Shown piece by piece: positions 37,406 to 46,252 of a stretch of 64,000 nt of DNA. Positions within the stretch are counted from its first letter, which is position 1; each line of letters starts with the position of its first letter. The stretch covers positions 1,922,001-1,986,000 of the forward strand of contig NZ_CP037745.1 of assembly GCF_004345025.1 (NCBI RefSeq), read 5' to 3'. The position numbers and the translations under genes are program-made. This stretch comes from Rheinheimera sp. D18 (GTDB lineage Bacteria > Pseudomonadota > Gammaproteobacteria > Enterobacterales > Alteromonadaceae). The notes below the pieces were generated by a model that ran no database searches, was not told the DNA's origin, and saw only the letters and a list, made by a program, of their open reading frames with translations.

Positions 37406-37668
37406 TGCCCTGTCCAAACTGCCACTCATTTAAGTTTTCGCTAAAGATGTTTGGGCGTGAAGGAACCGTCTGTAGTAAGTGTGAGTGCTTGTATATTACA
37501 TTCTTCTCGTTGAATAGGTTCTTTGCAGCTGTAGCGATTATAGCTGTGTTGTATTTTCTGTTAAAATACGTAATCGGTGTAGAGTTTAGAAACATTGACA
37601 CAGGTTTTATTATACTAATAAGTGCATTTATTTCAGTAAAAAGTAAAGTGGTGAAATTGCCTGGTTAA
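37405..37668 (+). CDS. Small zinc-ribbon membrane protein
   Basis: An 87-residue protein. The N-terminal CPNC...CSKC pattern (residues 3-6 and 23-26) forms a likely zinc ribbon, followed by two hydrophobic segments (about 37-55 and 65-78). It is translationally coupled to the upstream small membrane protein. Function unknown; it probably works with its neighbour at the inner membrane. Confidence 0.6.
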   Translation: MPCPNCHSFKFSLKMFGREGTVCSKCECLYITFFSLNRFFAAVAIIAVLYFLLKYVIGVEFRNIDTGFIILISAFISVKSKVVKLPG

Positions 37669-37732
37669 GTCGAGACCAATACAGCTTATTCGTTTTATTT
37701 GGCGTTATTACAGCCGCTTTACTTGTTACTCT

Positions 37733-38029
37733 TTACAAAAAAGTAACGGCTGCAACCGGCACATATCGGCTGTTTCTATCTAATCCTGATGGCCTAACGT
37801 GATACTGTACTGAGCTATAACGCTCGGTATAGCCGCGTTGCTCGGTATTAATATTAGCCAGTTTATGTAACTCGTTTGTCGCACGCTGTGCGGTATAGCC
37901 CACTACATCGGCAATAATTTGCTCTATTGGCGCAACTTCAATCACAACCTGTCTGTCAGCACTCACCGAAGTCGCTGAACACATTAGCATTGTTGCTAAT
38001 AACAATTTTTTTAACACTGCTGATTGCAT
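37733..38029 (-). CDS. Small secreted protein of unknown function
   Basis: A protein of 98 residues with signal peptide LKKLLLATMLMCSATSVSA, then a mature part of about 75 residues with no motif. AGGT seven bases upstream supports the ATG at 38029; an ATG at 38062 would add 11 residues. It is divergent from nrdG, so the FNR box between them could also act on it. Family not recognised. Confidence 0.55.
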   Translation of the reverse strand: MQSAVLKKLLLATMLMCSATSVSADRQVVIEVAPIEQIIADVVGYTAQRATNELHKLANINTEQRGYTERYSSVQYHVRPSGLDRNSRYVPVAAVTFL

Positions 38030-38172
38030 AGCAAATACCTTATTCGATGATAAAGCGGCCATTGTTACCGATGCAGCTGAATCGCTCCTGAAGCGGCTTA
38101 CTCCTGAGGGGGTAAGCAGGTCACTAAAACCGCGCCTTAGCGCCCTATGCGCTATTCAACTAAGGCTAAAAC

Positions 38173-38186
38173 TTGATCTAGATCAA
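38173..38186 (+). promoter_or_regulatory. FNR box upstream of nrdGD
   Basis: TTGAT-CTAG-ATCAA matches the FNR consensus at all ten defined positions. It lies 94 bases before the preferred nrdG start. A -41.5 placement puts the transcript start near 38221. It predicts anaerobic induction of nrdG-nrdD. Confidence 0.8.
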
Positions 38187-38266
38187 GCTTTTTACGGCCA
38201 AGCAGATTAAGCTAAAACACAACATATAGTGCAAATATTAAATAACAACACTAGATGAAGGGTTTT

Positions 38267-38716
38267 ATGCTTAACTTTACTGACGAAAACATTGTATTTC
38301 AGGAAGTGCCAGATGAAGTGTCACTGGCGTTTACCATTAGCGGTTGCCCTGTTGGCTGCAAAGGCTGCCACAGCAGCTACAGTTGGAATGCTAACCAAGG
38401 CACGCCGTTAACCACTGGTTATTTTCAGCAGCGCTTACAAAGCTATCAAGGGCTGATTAGCTGTGTATTGTTTTTAGGCGGCGAGTGGCATCACGATGCC
38501 TTAGTCGAGCTATTACACATTGCCCAATCTGCTGGGCTAAATACCTGCTTATACACCGGCTTAGATCAAGTTTCCGCCAAGCTTAAAAACCGTCTTACCT
38601 ATTTAAAAACCGGCCGCTGGCTCGCAGAGCTTGGCGGTTTAGATAGCCCGAACACTAATCAAAAATTTATTGATTTACGCTCAGGCCACTGCCTAAACCA
38701 TCGTTTTATTCGTTAA
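38267..38716 (+). CDS. nrdG: Anaerobic ribonucleotide reductase activase NrdG
   Basis: A radical SAM enzyme that installs the glycyl radical on NrdD. The cluster motif CPVGCKGCHSSYSW begins about 27 residues in (C-x3-C-x2-C), followed by FLGGEW, the SAM-binding GGE element. The ATG at 38267 has AAGGG just upstream; the ATG at 38255 lacks a ribosome site. About 149 residues, usual for NrdG. It precedes nrdD, the reverse of the E. coli order. Confidence 0.93.
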   Translation: MLNFTDENIVFQEVPDEVSLAFTISGCPVGCKGCHSSYSWNANQGTPLTTGYFQQRLQSYQGLISCVLFLGGEWHHDALVELLHIAQSAGLNTCLYTGLDQVSAKLKNRLTYLKTGRWLAELGGLDSPNTNQKFIDLRSGHCLNHRFIR

Positions 38717-38737
38717 TAACCAGCTGAGGGATCATTC

Positions 38738-40561
38738 ATGCACGCGCTTAATTCTAACCAAATTCAACATAAGCTTAACTTTATCGATAAATACTTAAAG
38801 GCTAATAATGCTGCCGATGGCTCTACTTTAGATGCCAATGCCAACGTAACGCAAAAAAATATTGCTACGCTTGAAGCCGAAATAATGAAAGACCATTTTA
38901 TTCAGGTGAATAGAGCTTTAGTCAGTAAAAAAATTAGCCAGCTATTCGGCCAAGACTTAGCAGTAGAATATGTAAGGCAAATAGAACAACATGAAATTTA
39001 TGTGCATGATGAAACCAGTTTAAAACCGTATTGTGTGTCGGTAACTATGTATCCATTTTTGCGTGATGGTTTAACCAAGCTGGGTGGTGAGTCTAAAGCG
39101 CCTAAGCATTTAGAATCCTTTTGCGGCTGCTTTGTTAACTTTGTTTTTGCCGTGTCTAGCCAGTTTGCTGGTGCGGTGGCAACGGTAGAGTTTTTAACCT
39201 ATTTCGACTACTTTGCCCGTAAAGACTATGGCGACAATTACCTAAACACCCACCGTAAACAAATTGAAAACCATCTACAGCACGTGGTGTATGCATTAAA
39301 CCAACCTGCAGCAGCTCGCGGCTACCAAAGCGTATTTTGGAATATTTCGGTGTACGACCAGCATTACTTCGATAGTATGTTTGGTAACTTTGTGTTTCCC
39401 GATTTTGTTAAGCCAGAATGGCAATCAGTATCAGCTTTGCAGCAATTTTTCTTAAGCTGGTTTAATGCCGAGCGCGAAAAAACTGTACTCACCTTCCCTG
39501 TGGTTACCGTAGCCATGTTAACCGAAAACGGTAAATGTAAAGATCAGGCCTTTGCTAATGATATGGCCAAAGAGCTAGCCGCCGGTAATGCGTTTTTTGT
39601 TTATCAGTCAGACAATGCCGACTCGCTCGCTAGCTGCTGCCGATTACGCAGCGAAATTAGCGATAACACCTTCTCTTATTCGTTAGGGGCTGGCGGCGTG
39701 GCTACCGGTTCAATTAACGTAATTACTATTAATATGAACCGGCTTATTCAAGACGGCCGTGATATTGCGACAGAAATAAGCAAAATTCATAAATACCAAG
39801 TGGCCTATCGCAAATTGATGGAAGAGTACAAAGACGCGGGGTTACTAACGGTGTATGACGCCGGTTTTATTTCGCTTGATAAGCAATTTTTAACCATTGG
39901 TATTAACGGCATGGTTGAAGCGGCTGAATCGCAAGGTATCACCGCAAGCAATAACCCAGACTATATTGCCTTTGTGCAACAACAGTTAAAGGTTATTTTC
40001 GACGCCAACAAAGCGGCCAAAGCTGAATATGGTTATATGTTTAACACCGAATTTGTACCAGCAGAAAACCTTGGTGTTAAAAATGCGAAATGGGATCGCG
40101 AAGACGGCTACATTGTTAAGCGCGACTGCTATAACTCATATTTTTATGTCGTTGAAGATGATAACTGCAACACCTTAGATAAATTTCAAATGCATGGCCG
40201 CCAGTTACTCGACTATTTAGATGGCGGCTCGGCGCTGCATCTAAATTTAGAAGAACGCTTAGACCAAGCTGGTTACTTAAACTTGTTAAATATTGCGGCG
40301 AATACTGGTTGTAATTACTTTTGTATCAATGTAAAAATTACCATTTGTAATCAGTGCGAAACTATTGATAAACGCACGCTATGCGCCTGCCCACGCTGCG
40401 GGAGCAAAGATATTGACTATGGCACCCGAGTTATTGGTTACTTAAAACGTGTATCAGCCTTTAGCAGCGGCCGGCGTTTAGAGCATAGCTTGCGCCATTA
40501 CGAGCGCACCAGTAGCGATATAACCGCACATAAACCACTGACAATGCAACGCCAAGCTTAA
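38738..40561 (+). CDS. nrdD: Anaerobic ribonucleoside-triphosphate reductase NrdD
   Basis: The oxygen-sensitive class III reductase that makes dNTPs without oxygen, 607 residues. Visible features are CCRLRSEI and the active-site cysteine region, the C-terminal zinc site (CNQCETIDKRTLCACPRCGSKD) and the glycyl radical loop RVIGYLKR near residue 565. The N-terminal ATP-cone of longer forms is absent. It follows nrdG by 21 bases and shares its FNR-controlled promoter. Confidence 0.93.
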   Translation: MHALNSNQIQHKLNFIDKYLKANNAADGSTLDANANVTQKNIATLEAEIMKDHFIQVNRALVSKKISQLFGQDLAVEYVRQIEQHEIYVHDETSLKPYCVSVTMYPFLRDGLTKLGGESKAPKHLESFCGCFVNFVFAVSSQFAGAVATVEFLTYFDYFARKDYGDNYLNTHRKQIENHLQHVVYALNQPAAARGYQSVFWNISVYDQHYFDSMFGNFVFPDFVKPEWQSVSALQQFFLSWFNAEREKTVLTFPVVTVAMLTENGKCKDQAFANDMAKELAAGNAFFVYQSDNADSLASCCRLRSEISDNTFSYSLGAGGVATGSINVITINMNRLIQDGRDIATEISKIHKYQVAYRKLMEEYKDAGLLTVYDAGFISLDKQFLTIGINGMVEAAESQGITASNNPDYIAFVQQQLKVIFDANKAAKAEYGYMFNTEFVPAENLGVKNAKWDREDGYIVKRDCYNSYFYVVEDDNCNTLDKFQMHGRQLLDYLDGGSALHLNLEERLDQAGYLNLLNIAANTGCNYFCINVKITICNQCETIDKRTLCACPRCGSKDIDYGTRVIGYLKRVSAFSSGRRLEHSLRHYERTSSDITAHKPLTMQRQA

Positions 40562-40592
40562 CTTAATTTAGCTTAGCTTAGCGCACTAAGCC

Positions 40593-40623
40593 GCCGTATT
40601 GCCCAGCTACTAGGCAATACGGC
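40593..40623. terminator. Rho-independent terminator after nrdD
   Basis: GCCGTATTGCC-cagctacta-GGCAATACGGC, an eleven-base perfect stem followed by TTAAATTT on the plus strand. It separates nrdD from the convergent SirB2-like gene. Confidence 0.75.
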
Positions 40624-40679
40624 TTAAATTTACCATTAACTAATTTAATATAAAAACGACAACTATTTTCGCTAGATTA

Positions 40680-41060
40680 CTAAGCAAATAGTGTGGGTTT
40701 AAACATCGCTAAATAAAAAATACCCGCCAACTGCAGTAATGCAAGTATGGCAGTAACGGAGCGCACCACGGCACTTAGTGTTGGCTTTAACGCCATGATG
40801 CCAAAAAGGATATAGCCAATAAGCAGTAAAATTTTAAAGCCTAACCACTGATGGGCAAAAGGCTGCCACGGGCCAATAGCTAACAAGGTAAAAGCCATGG
40901 TTAACAATAAGGTATCATTGATATGCGGCAAACGCCGCCACTTGCTATTACGCCAACCGGGCTTGCCGGCCACATCGAGAGCTAAACGCAGCATAAATAA
41001 TGTGGCGCTTAAATAGGCAAAGGCCATATGCCAATGCTTGACGGGTAAATAAAACTCCAT
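40680..41060 (-). CDS. SirB2-family membrane protein
   Basis: A 126-residue protein with four hydrophobic segments. The opening LPVKHWHMAFAYLSATLFMLRLALD and the internal RRLPHINDTLLL are typical of SirB2 proteins, small membrane proteins of unknown biochemical role. The ATG at 41060 is supported by AAAGGCG and family length; the longer frame from 41126 is rejected. It is divergent from norZ. Confidence 0.8.
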   Translation of the reverse strand: MEFYLPVKHWHMAFAYLSATLFMLRLALDVAGKPGWRNSKWRRLPHINDTLLLTMAFTLLAIGPWQPFAHQWLGFKILLLIGYILFGIMALKPTLSAVVRSVTAILALLQLAGIFYLAMFKPTLFA

Positions 41061-41305
41061 TGCAGCGCCTTTAACAAAGCTATTTTCGCCGCACCTTAAA
41101 CTAAATGCGCCAACCTGCCTATACAACTAAAGGGGTAGTTTACACCCTGCACCAATAGCATATAGGGTGAATGCAACCCAGATGGTAAAATAAACCCAAA
41201 TTAAGTTAGGTTTAAATTACCCAGAAAACATTAGACCCCTTATTTAACCAGTAAAAACAAAGCTGTAAATGTCGGCCTAGTTTTTGCTTATACAACAAAA
41301 GCTAG

Positions 41306-41326
41306 GTAAGTACCTGGTAGTAAGTA
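41306..41326. promoter_or_regulatory. Heptamer repeats upstream of norZ
   Basis: GTAAGTA occurs at 41306-41312 and again at 41320-41326, 14 bases apart, with TACCTGG between them. On the minus strand this reads as three TAC-starting heptamers in a row, similar to NarL/NarP heptamers, ending just before the ribosome site of the small upstream ORF. No FNR or NorR site was found in the 280 bases before norZ, which otherwise show nothing I recognise. Confidence 0.3.
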
Positions 41327-41344
41327 AAAAAACAGGAGTGAAAC

Positions 41345-41401
41345 ATGACACTTTGGCGCGAATTTTTTGGGATCAGGAGGCAGTATGGCTGCATATCGTA
41401 A
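41345..41401 (+). CDS. 18-residue upstream ORF overlapping norZ
   Basis: ATG at 41345 is preceded by CAGGAGTG, a good ribosome site. It opens an 18-codon frame (MTLWREFFGIRRQYGCIS) that contains the norZ ribosome site and ends 14 bases past the norZ ATG. The overlap suggests translational coupling or a leader peptide. It could also be a decayed longer start. The peptide resembles nothing I know. Confidence 0.45.
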   Translation: MTLWREFFGIRRQYGCIS

Positions 41402-43640
41402 ACTCTGGTGGGTGTTAATTTGCACCTTGGCAATAACCTTTGGCTTTTTAGGTTATTTTGGTACGGAAGTATATCGTTCGGCGCCGCCTATTCCGGCAAA
41501 GGTAGTTAACGCGCAAGGCAATGTGGTAATGACCAATGAGACCATTTTAAATGGTCAAACCGCATGGCAATCTGTTGGTGGTATGCAGTTAGGTTCTATC
41601 TGGGGCCATGGTGCTTATCAAGCGCCAGATTGGACTGCTGATTGGTTACACCGTGAATTGCTCGCCTGGTTAGAACTAGCCGCACAGGACACCTATAGCG
41701 CGAGCTATGCGTCATTAACCCCTGCGCAGCAAAACGGCTTACAGTTTGAATTAAAGCAAGCCTATCGCACTAATACTTATGACGTAGCATCTGATACGTT
41801 GCAGTTAACTGACCGTCGCATAACAGCCATTGAGCAAACCGCTGAGCACTATATTGCGCTATTTGGTGACGACCCAACGTTAACCGAAACTCGCAATAAC
41901 TATGCGATGAAAAACAATACGCTACCTTCATTGTCTCGTCGCCAAGAGATGACACAGTTTTTCTTCTGGACGGCATGGGCCGCATCTACTGAGCGCACAC
42001 CAGATGCAGCAACCTATACCAACAACTGGCCGCATGAGCCGTTAATTGATAATAAGCCGACGGCTGAAAACCTAATATGGTCTTTAATCAGTATTATTAT
42101 ATTAATAGCCGGTGTTGGCGCACTAGTATGGGCGTGGGCTTTCCTTCGCAAACATGATGATGAACAGCCGGTATCGCCTAAAAAAGATCCTATTGCTAGC
42201 CTTAAACTAACGCCGTCACAAAAGTCGTTAGGTAAATATATTGTAGTAGTAGTTGCGCTATTTACACTGCAAGTGTTCTTGGGTGGTTTTACCGCGCACT
42301 ATACTGTTGAAGGTGACGGCTTCTATGGCTTAAATACCACTGAGTGGATCCCTTATACTTTAGCCCGTACTTGGCACTTACAAGCCGCCATGTTCTGGAT
42401 TGCCACCGGCTTTTTAGCCGCAGGCTTATTTTTAGCGCCGATTATCAACGGTGGTAAAGATCCTAAGTTCCAAAAACTCGGTGTCGACATACTGTTTTGG
42501 GCATTGGTGGTGTTAGTTGCAGGCTCGTTTGCCGGTAACTACTTCGCTATTATGCAAATAATGCCGCATGAATATAGCTTCTGGTTTGGTCATCAGGGTT
42601 ATGAGTACATTGATATTGGCCGATTCTGGCAGATCATTAAATACATCGGAATCTTATTCTGGTTAGTATTAATGCTGCGCGCCATCGTTCCGGCGCTTAA
42701 AGCACCAGGTGATAAAAACCTATTGGCTTTATTTGCCGCATCAGTTATCTGTGTTGGTATGTTCTACGGTGCCGGTTTATTTTACGGCGAGCGTACACAT
42801 TTATCAGTTATGGAATACTGGCGTTGGTGGGTAGTTCACCTGTGGGTAGAAGGCTTCTTTGAAGTGTTCGCCACGGTATCTTTAGCCTTTATTTTCCATA
42901 GTATGGGCTTGGTATCACGCACTATGGCTACCAGTGCTAGTTTAGCCTCAGCATCGTTATTTATGCTGGGTGGTATTCCTGGTACGTTCCATCACCTGTA
43001 CTTCTCAGGCACTACTACACCGGTAATGGCTGTTGGCGCTACCTTTAGTGCGCTAGAAGTTGTACCTCTAGTAGTGTTAGGTTATGAAGCCTTTGAACAA
43101 TGGCGTATGAAAAATCAGGCACCGTGGATGGCTGACTTAAAATGGCCTCTGATGTTTTTTGTTGCGGTATCGTTTTGGAATATGCTTGGTGCCGGTGTGT
43201 TAGGCTTTATGATTAACCCACCTATCGCGCTTTACTATATTCAAGGCTTAAACACTACACCAACCCATGCTCACGCGGCACTGTTTGGTGTATATGGTTT
43301 CTTAGCCTTAGGTTTCTGTTTATTGATACTGCGTTATATTCGCCCGCAGCTAAAATTTGATGAAAAACTAATGAAAACCGCCTTCTGGTGGATGAACGGT
43401 GGCTTGGTACTTATGCTATTTACCAGCTTGCTACCTATTGGTTTTATTCAGTTTTATGCCAGTGCTAGCCAAGGCTTATGGTATGCCCGTAGCGAAGCCT
43501 TTATGCAAAGTGATTTACTGCATACGCTACGCTGGGTTCGTACCATCGGTGACGTTATCTTTATCGTTGGTGCGTTAGCGGTAAGCTGGCAGGTAGTTAA
43601 AGGTGTGTTTAATACTAAAGCTGCAGAGCAGAAGCTTTAA
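41385..43640 (+). CDS. norZ: Quinol-dependent nitric oxide reductase NorZ (qNOR)
   Basis: A single-subunit NO reductase (2 NO to N2O) using quinol, 751 residues with about 14 hydrophobic segments. The N-terminal extension (about 25-230, GGMQLGSIWGHGAYQAPDWTADWLHRE) replaces the cytochrome c subunit of cNOR. The catalytic core has the heme and Fe_B histidine regions RTWHLQAAMFWIATG, WWVVHLWVEGFFEVFA and GTFHHLYFSG. AGGAGG at 41375-41380 sets the ATG at 41385. It removes NO made by NirK, encoded 1.4 kb downstream. Confidence 0.95.
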   Translation: MAAYRKLWWVLICTLAITFGFLGYFGTEVYRSAPPIPAKVVNAQGNVVMTNETILNGQTAWQSVGGMQLGSIWGHGAYQAPDWTADWLHRELLAWLELAAQDTYSASYASLTPAQQNGLQFELKQAYRTNTYDVASDTLQLTDRRITAIEQTAEHYIALFGDDPTLTETRNNYAMKNNTLPSLSRRQEMTQFFFWTAWAASTERTPDAATYTNNWPHEPLIDNKPTAENLIWSLISIIILIAGVGALVWAWAFLRKHDDEQPVSPKKDPIASLKLTPSQKSLGKYIVVVVALFTLQVFLGGFTAHYTVEGDGFYGLNTTEWIPYTLARTWHLQAAMFWIATGFLAAGLFLAPIINGGKDPKFQKLGVDILFWALVVLVAGSFAGNYFAIMQIMPHEYSFWFGHQGYEYIDIGRFWQIIKYIGILFWLVLMLRAIVPALKAPGDKNLLALFAASVICVGMFYGAGLFYGERTHLSVMEYWRWWVVHLWVEGFFEVFATVSLAFIFHSMGLVSRTMATSASLASASLFMLGGIPGTFHHLYFSGTTTPVMAVGATFSALEVVPLVVLGYEAFEQWRMKNQAPWMADLKWPLMFFVAVSFWNMLGAGVLGFMINPPIALYYIQGLNTTPTHAHAALFGVYGFLALGFCLLILRYIRPQLKFDEKLMKTAFWWMNGGLVLMLFTSLLPIGFIQFYASASQGLWYARSEAFMQSDLLHTLRWVRTIGDVIFIVGALAVSWQVVKGVFNTKAAEQKL

Positions 43641-43666
43641 CCACTAAGTTAGGCATAAAAATTATA

Positions 43667-43700
43667 AGACACCACGGCCTTTGCTGTGGTGTCTTTTTTT
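43667..43700 (+). terminator. Rho-independent terminator after norZ
   Basis: AGACACCACgGC-cttt-GCtGTGGTGTCT followed by seven T residues, about 27 bases after the norZ stop. Confidence 0.92.
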
Positions 43701-43747
43701 AAATTCTTTATAATTGCCGCCCTTGCTCGCACATTCTGGACACTTAG

Positions 43748-44938
43748 GTGCAAACCAACGTTAAAAACCTGCTTCGCAACCTTGCCGCACAGTTAGGATT
43801 AGTTAAACAAGACAGCCAAACATTATCAGCCATTCCGCTTAGCGAACGCTTAAAAGTAGCGTTAGCGGCTTTTATTGCCCTGTTTGTGGTTACCTTTACC
43901 TGCTTACAATTAGCCGATACTACCAGTACTGTCGTGTTACTCGCTTCTATGGGCGCATCATCAGTATTGCTATTTGGTTTACCTAACAGCCCGCTCGCTA
44001 AACCTTGGTCGTTTGTCGGTGGCCATTTAATTTCGGCTACGGTTGGCCTCATTTGCTCGCACTTATTTACTGATTTAGCACTAATGGCCGCCACCACTAT
44101 TGGTTTAGTGCTATTTGTTATGTACATTTTTGAGTGTATGCATCCGCCCGGCGGCGCTACCGCCTTAGTACCGGTTATTGCTGCCAGTGATAAAATTTTA
44201 GGCTATGATTTTTTGCTGTATCCGGTAGCGCTTAGCGTGTTTGTCATGCTGGCGGTATCACTAGTATTAAACAAAGTGTTGTTAAAACGTGGCTTACAAA
44301 AGCCCAGCCAAAAATTCGACCCCGTGCATTTGCATCATGATAAATCACCGTTAAAACGCCTAGGCTTACAAACCGAAGATTTACTTAGCGCACTTAATAG
44401 CTTTGACACAGTAATTGACGTAAGCGAACAAGACTTAGAACGCTTATATCGCCAAGCACAGTTAAATGCGTATCAACGTAAAAGTGGTGAAATTCGCTGT
44501 CGCGATATTATGTCGCGCGACCTTATTACCGTAACCCCCGACACTGCCGTTGCTAGCGCATGGCAACTGCTGCGTAAACATAAAATAAGTATGCTGCCCG
44601 TAACCGATAGCAATACGCAGTTACTAGGTGTTATCGCCACCGTCGATTTTCTGAAAAACTTAAAGGTGCCGCATTACTGGGGTTTATTGCGTCATCTCAA
44701 TAACTTATTACTGAAAAACCGCCACAACAAACACTACAAACGTAAAGTAGAAGAAATTATGGTGAGTAACCTTACCGTAGTGCATGAAGATGACCATATT
44801 GTCGCTTTGGTACCCATATTATCTGATCAGGGTTTACACCATATTCCGGTGCTTAATGCCCAGCAACAACTGGTGGGTATTATTACCCAATCTGATCTAA
44901 TTGCTGCACTCTTTAGCAACCAAGTTGCCAGTGCTTAA
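43748..44938 (+). CDS. HPP-family membrane protein with CBS pair, candidate nitrite transporter
   Basis: A 396-residue protein. Residues 30-180 form the HPP four-helix membrane domain with the hallmark MHPPGGATALVPVIAAS (about 133-149). A CBS pair follows at about 245-300 (RDIMSRDLITVTPDTAV) and 335-392 (VEEIMVSNLTVVHEDD). HPP proteins are linked to nitrite transport in plants and cyanobacteria. Position between norZ and nirK supports a nitrite-related role. The start is GTG at 43748 with a weak ribosome site. Adenylate control through CBS is inference. Confidence 0.82.
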   Translation: MQTNVKNLLRNLAAQLGLVKQDSQTLSAIPLSERLKVALAAFIALFVVTFTCLQLADTTSTVVLLASMGASSVLLFGLPNSPLAKPWSFVGGHLISATVGLICSHLFTDLALMAATTIGLVLFVMYIFECMHPPGGATALVPVIAASDKILGYDFLLYPVALSVFVMLAVSLVLNKVLLKRGLQKPSQKFDPVHLHHDKSPLKRLGLQTEDLLSALNSFDTVIDVSEQDLERLYRQAQLNAYQRKSGEIRCRDIMSRDLITVTPDTAVASAWQLLRKHKISMLPVTDSNTQLLGVIATVDFLKNLKVPHYWGLLRHLNNLLLKNRHNKHYKRKVEEIMVSNLTVVHEDDHIVALVPILSDQGLHHIPVLNAQQQLVGIITQSDLIAALFSNQVASA

Positions 44939-44966
44939 CACTAAGGAACTTACCGCAACAACAAGC

Positions 44967-44981
44967 GGTGGTCATACCACC
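44967..44981. promoter_or_regulatory. Palindrome in the nirK upstream region
   Basis: GGTGGT-CAT-ACCACC, a perfect inverted repeat 108 bases before nirK and 29 bases after the HPP gene. It has no T-tract, so it could be an operator rather than a terminator. No FNR box is found in this 150-base gap. Confidence 0.35.
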
Positions 44982-45088
44982 CATTCAGAGGTATAGCCAC
45001 TACTCCCAACTACCATTATTCACCCTGCCTATTTACATTATCATTGCAACTAATAGCTCAGTAGTCGTTCAATGATAAGAGGTAACCT

Positions 45089-46234
45089 ATGAAAAATTTA
45101 GCCATATCGCAACTTGCAGCAGGCATTTTACTTGGGCTGGCATCAGTGGCCGCTTGCGCAGCGCCCACATTAAAACATCCCAGCGAATTTATTATTGATG
45201 GCATGGTGTTTGGCATGCCTAAGGCCAAAGTTTATACCGAAGATTACCAAGGCCCAGCTGTGGTTGGTGACTACGTTACGGCATTACCAAATTTGAAAAA
45301 ACTCGACTATCGCGGCAATCGAGAACACCAAGTACGAATGGACGTATTTGCCCAGCAAGTAGAAGTTGCGCCAGGGCAAAGCTATGCCGCTTGGTCATTT
45401 GGCGGTTCAGTACCCGGGCCAACATTGCATGTGCGTGAAGGCGACCGCGTGGTATTTACCATGAAAAACCGTTCGGACGAAGAAGTATCGGTCACTAACC
45501 CCATTAAAGGTGGTGCGCCTTACTTTGCGCAACTGCAAGCTAACTTATACCAAAACAATAAACCGGTAATAAGCCCCATGCCGCACTCAATGGACTTTCA
45601 TGCCGGCACAGTAGCCGCTGATGATAAATGGCAAAGCATAGCCCCAGGTGAAACCATTCAGTTTGAATGGGTTGCCAACTATCCCGGCGTTTATATGTAC
45701 CACTGCGGCACACCAAGCGTGCTAATGCACACAGCCATGGGCCAGTATGGTGCGGTAGTGGTATCACCGAAAAATGGTTATCCAACAGATAAAAAAGTGG
45801 ACCATGAATATGTCATCGTGCAATCCGAGTTTTATCTAGAAAAATTTGAAAATAACTACATTTACAATCACGACGCGGCCATGGCGCGCAACCCAAGCCA
45901 CGTTACCTTTAATGGCCATGTTAGTGCGTTATCCGATACACCATTAAAAGCCAATGCTGGTGATCGGGTGCGTATTTATATGCTAAACGCTGGGCCAAGC
46001 GGTACCTCTAGCTTCCACGTTATTGGTGCCATTTTTGACCGCGTTTGGTACGAAGGCAATATTGAAAACGAATGGCGTGGTATGCAAACCGTGTTACTTG
46101 GCGCCAGCAACAGCGCAGTAATGGAGTTTATTGTGCCAGAAGCCGGAGTATATAAATTGGTAGACCACGAGTTTGCCGATGCCGAACGCGGCGCAGCTGG
46201 CGCATTAGTCGCTGGGCCGCGTAAAGCCAAGTAA
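45089..46234 (+). CDS. nirK: Copper-containing nitrite reductase NirK
   Basis: Reduces nitrite to NO in the periplasm, 381 residues with a signal peptide ending near ACAAP (about 25). The two cupredoxin domains show the type 2 Cu ligand in MPHSMDFHAG, the type 1 Cu ligands in YMYHCGTPSVLMHTAMGQYG and the third type 2 His in GTSSFHVIGAIFD. All ligand motifs are intact. AGAGG precedes the ATG. First gene of nirK-nirV-sco-cytochrome c. Confidence 0.97.
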   Translation: MKNLAISQLAAGILLGLASVAACAAPTLKHPSEFIIDGMVFGMPKAKVYTEDYQGPAVVGDYVTALPNLKKLDYRGNREHQVRMDVFAQQVEVAPGQSYAAWSFGGSVPGPTLHVREGDRVVFTMKNRSDEEVSVTNPIKGGAPYFAQLQANLYQNNKPVISPMPHSMDFHAGTVAADDKWQSIAPGETIQFEWVANYPGVYMYHCGTPSVLMHTAMGQYGAVVVSPKNGYPTDKKVDHEYVIVQSEFYLEKFENNYIYNHDAAMARNPSHVTFNGHVSALSDTPLKANAGDRVRIYMLNAGPSGTSSFHVIGAIFDRVWYEGNIENEWRGMQTVLLGASNSAVMEFIVPEAGVYKLVDHEFADAERGAAGALVAGPRKAK

Positions 46235-46252
46235 ATGCAGAGGTGCCTACTG

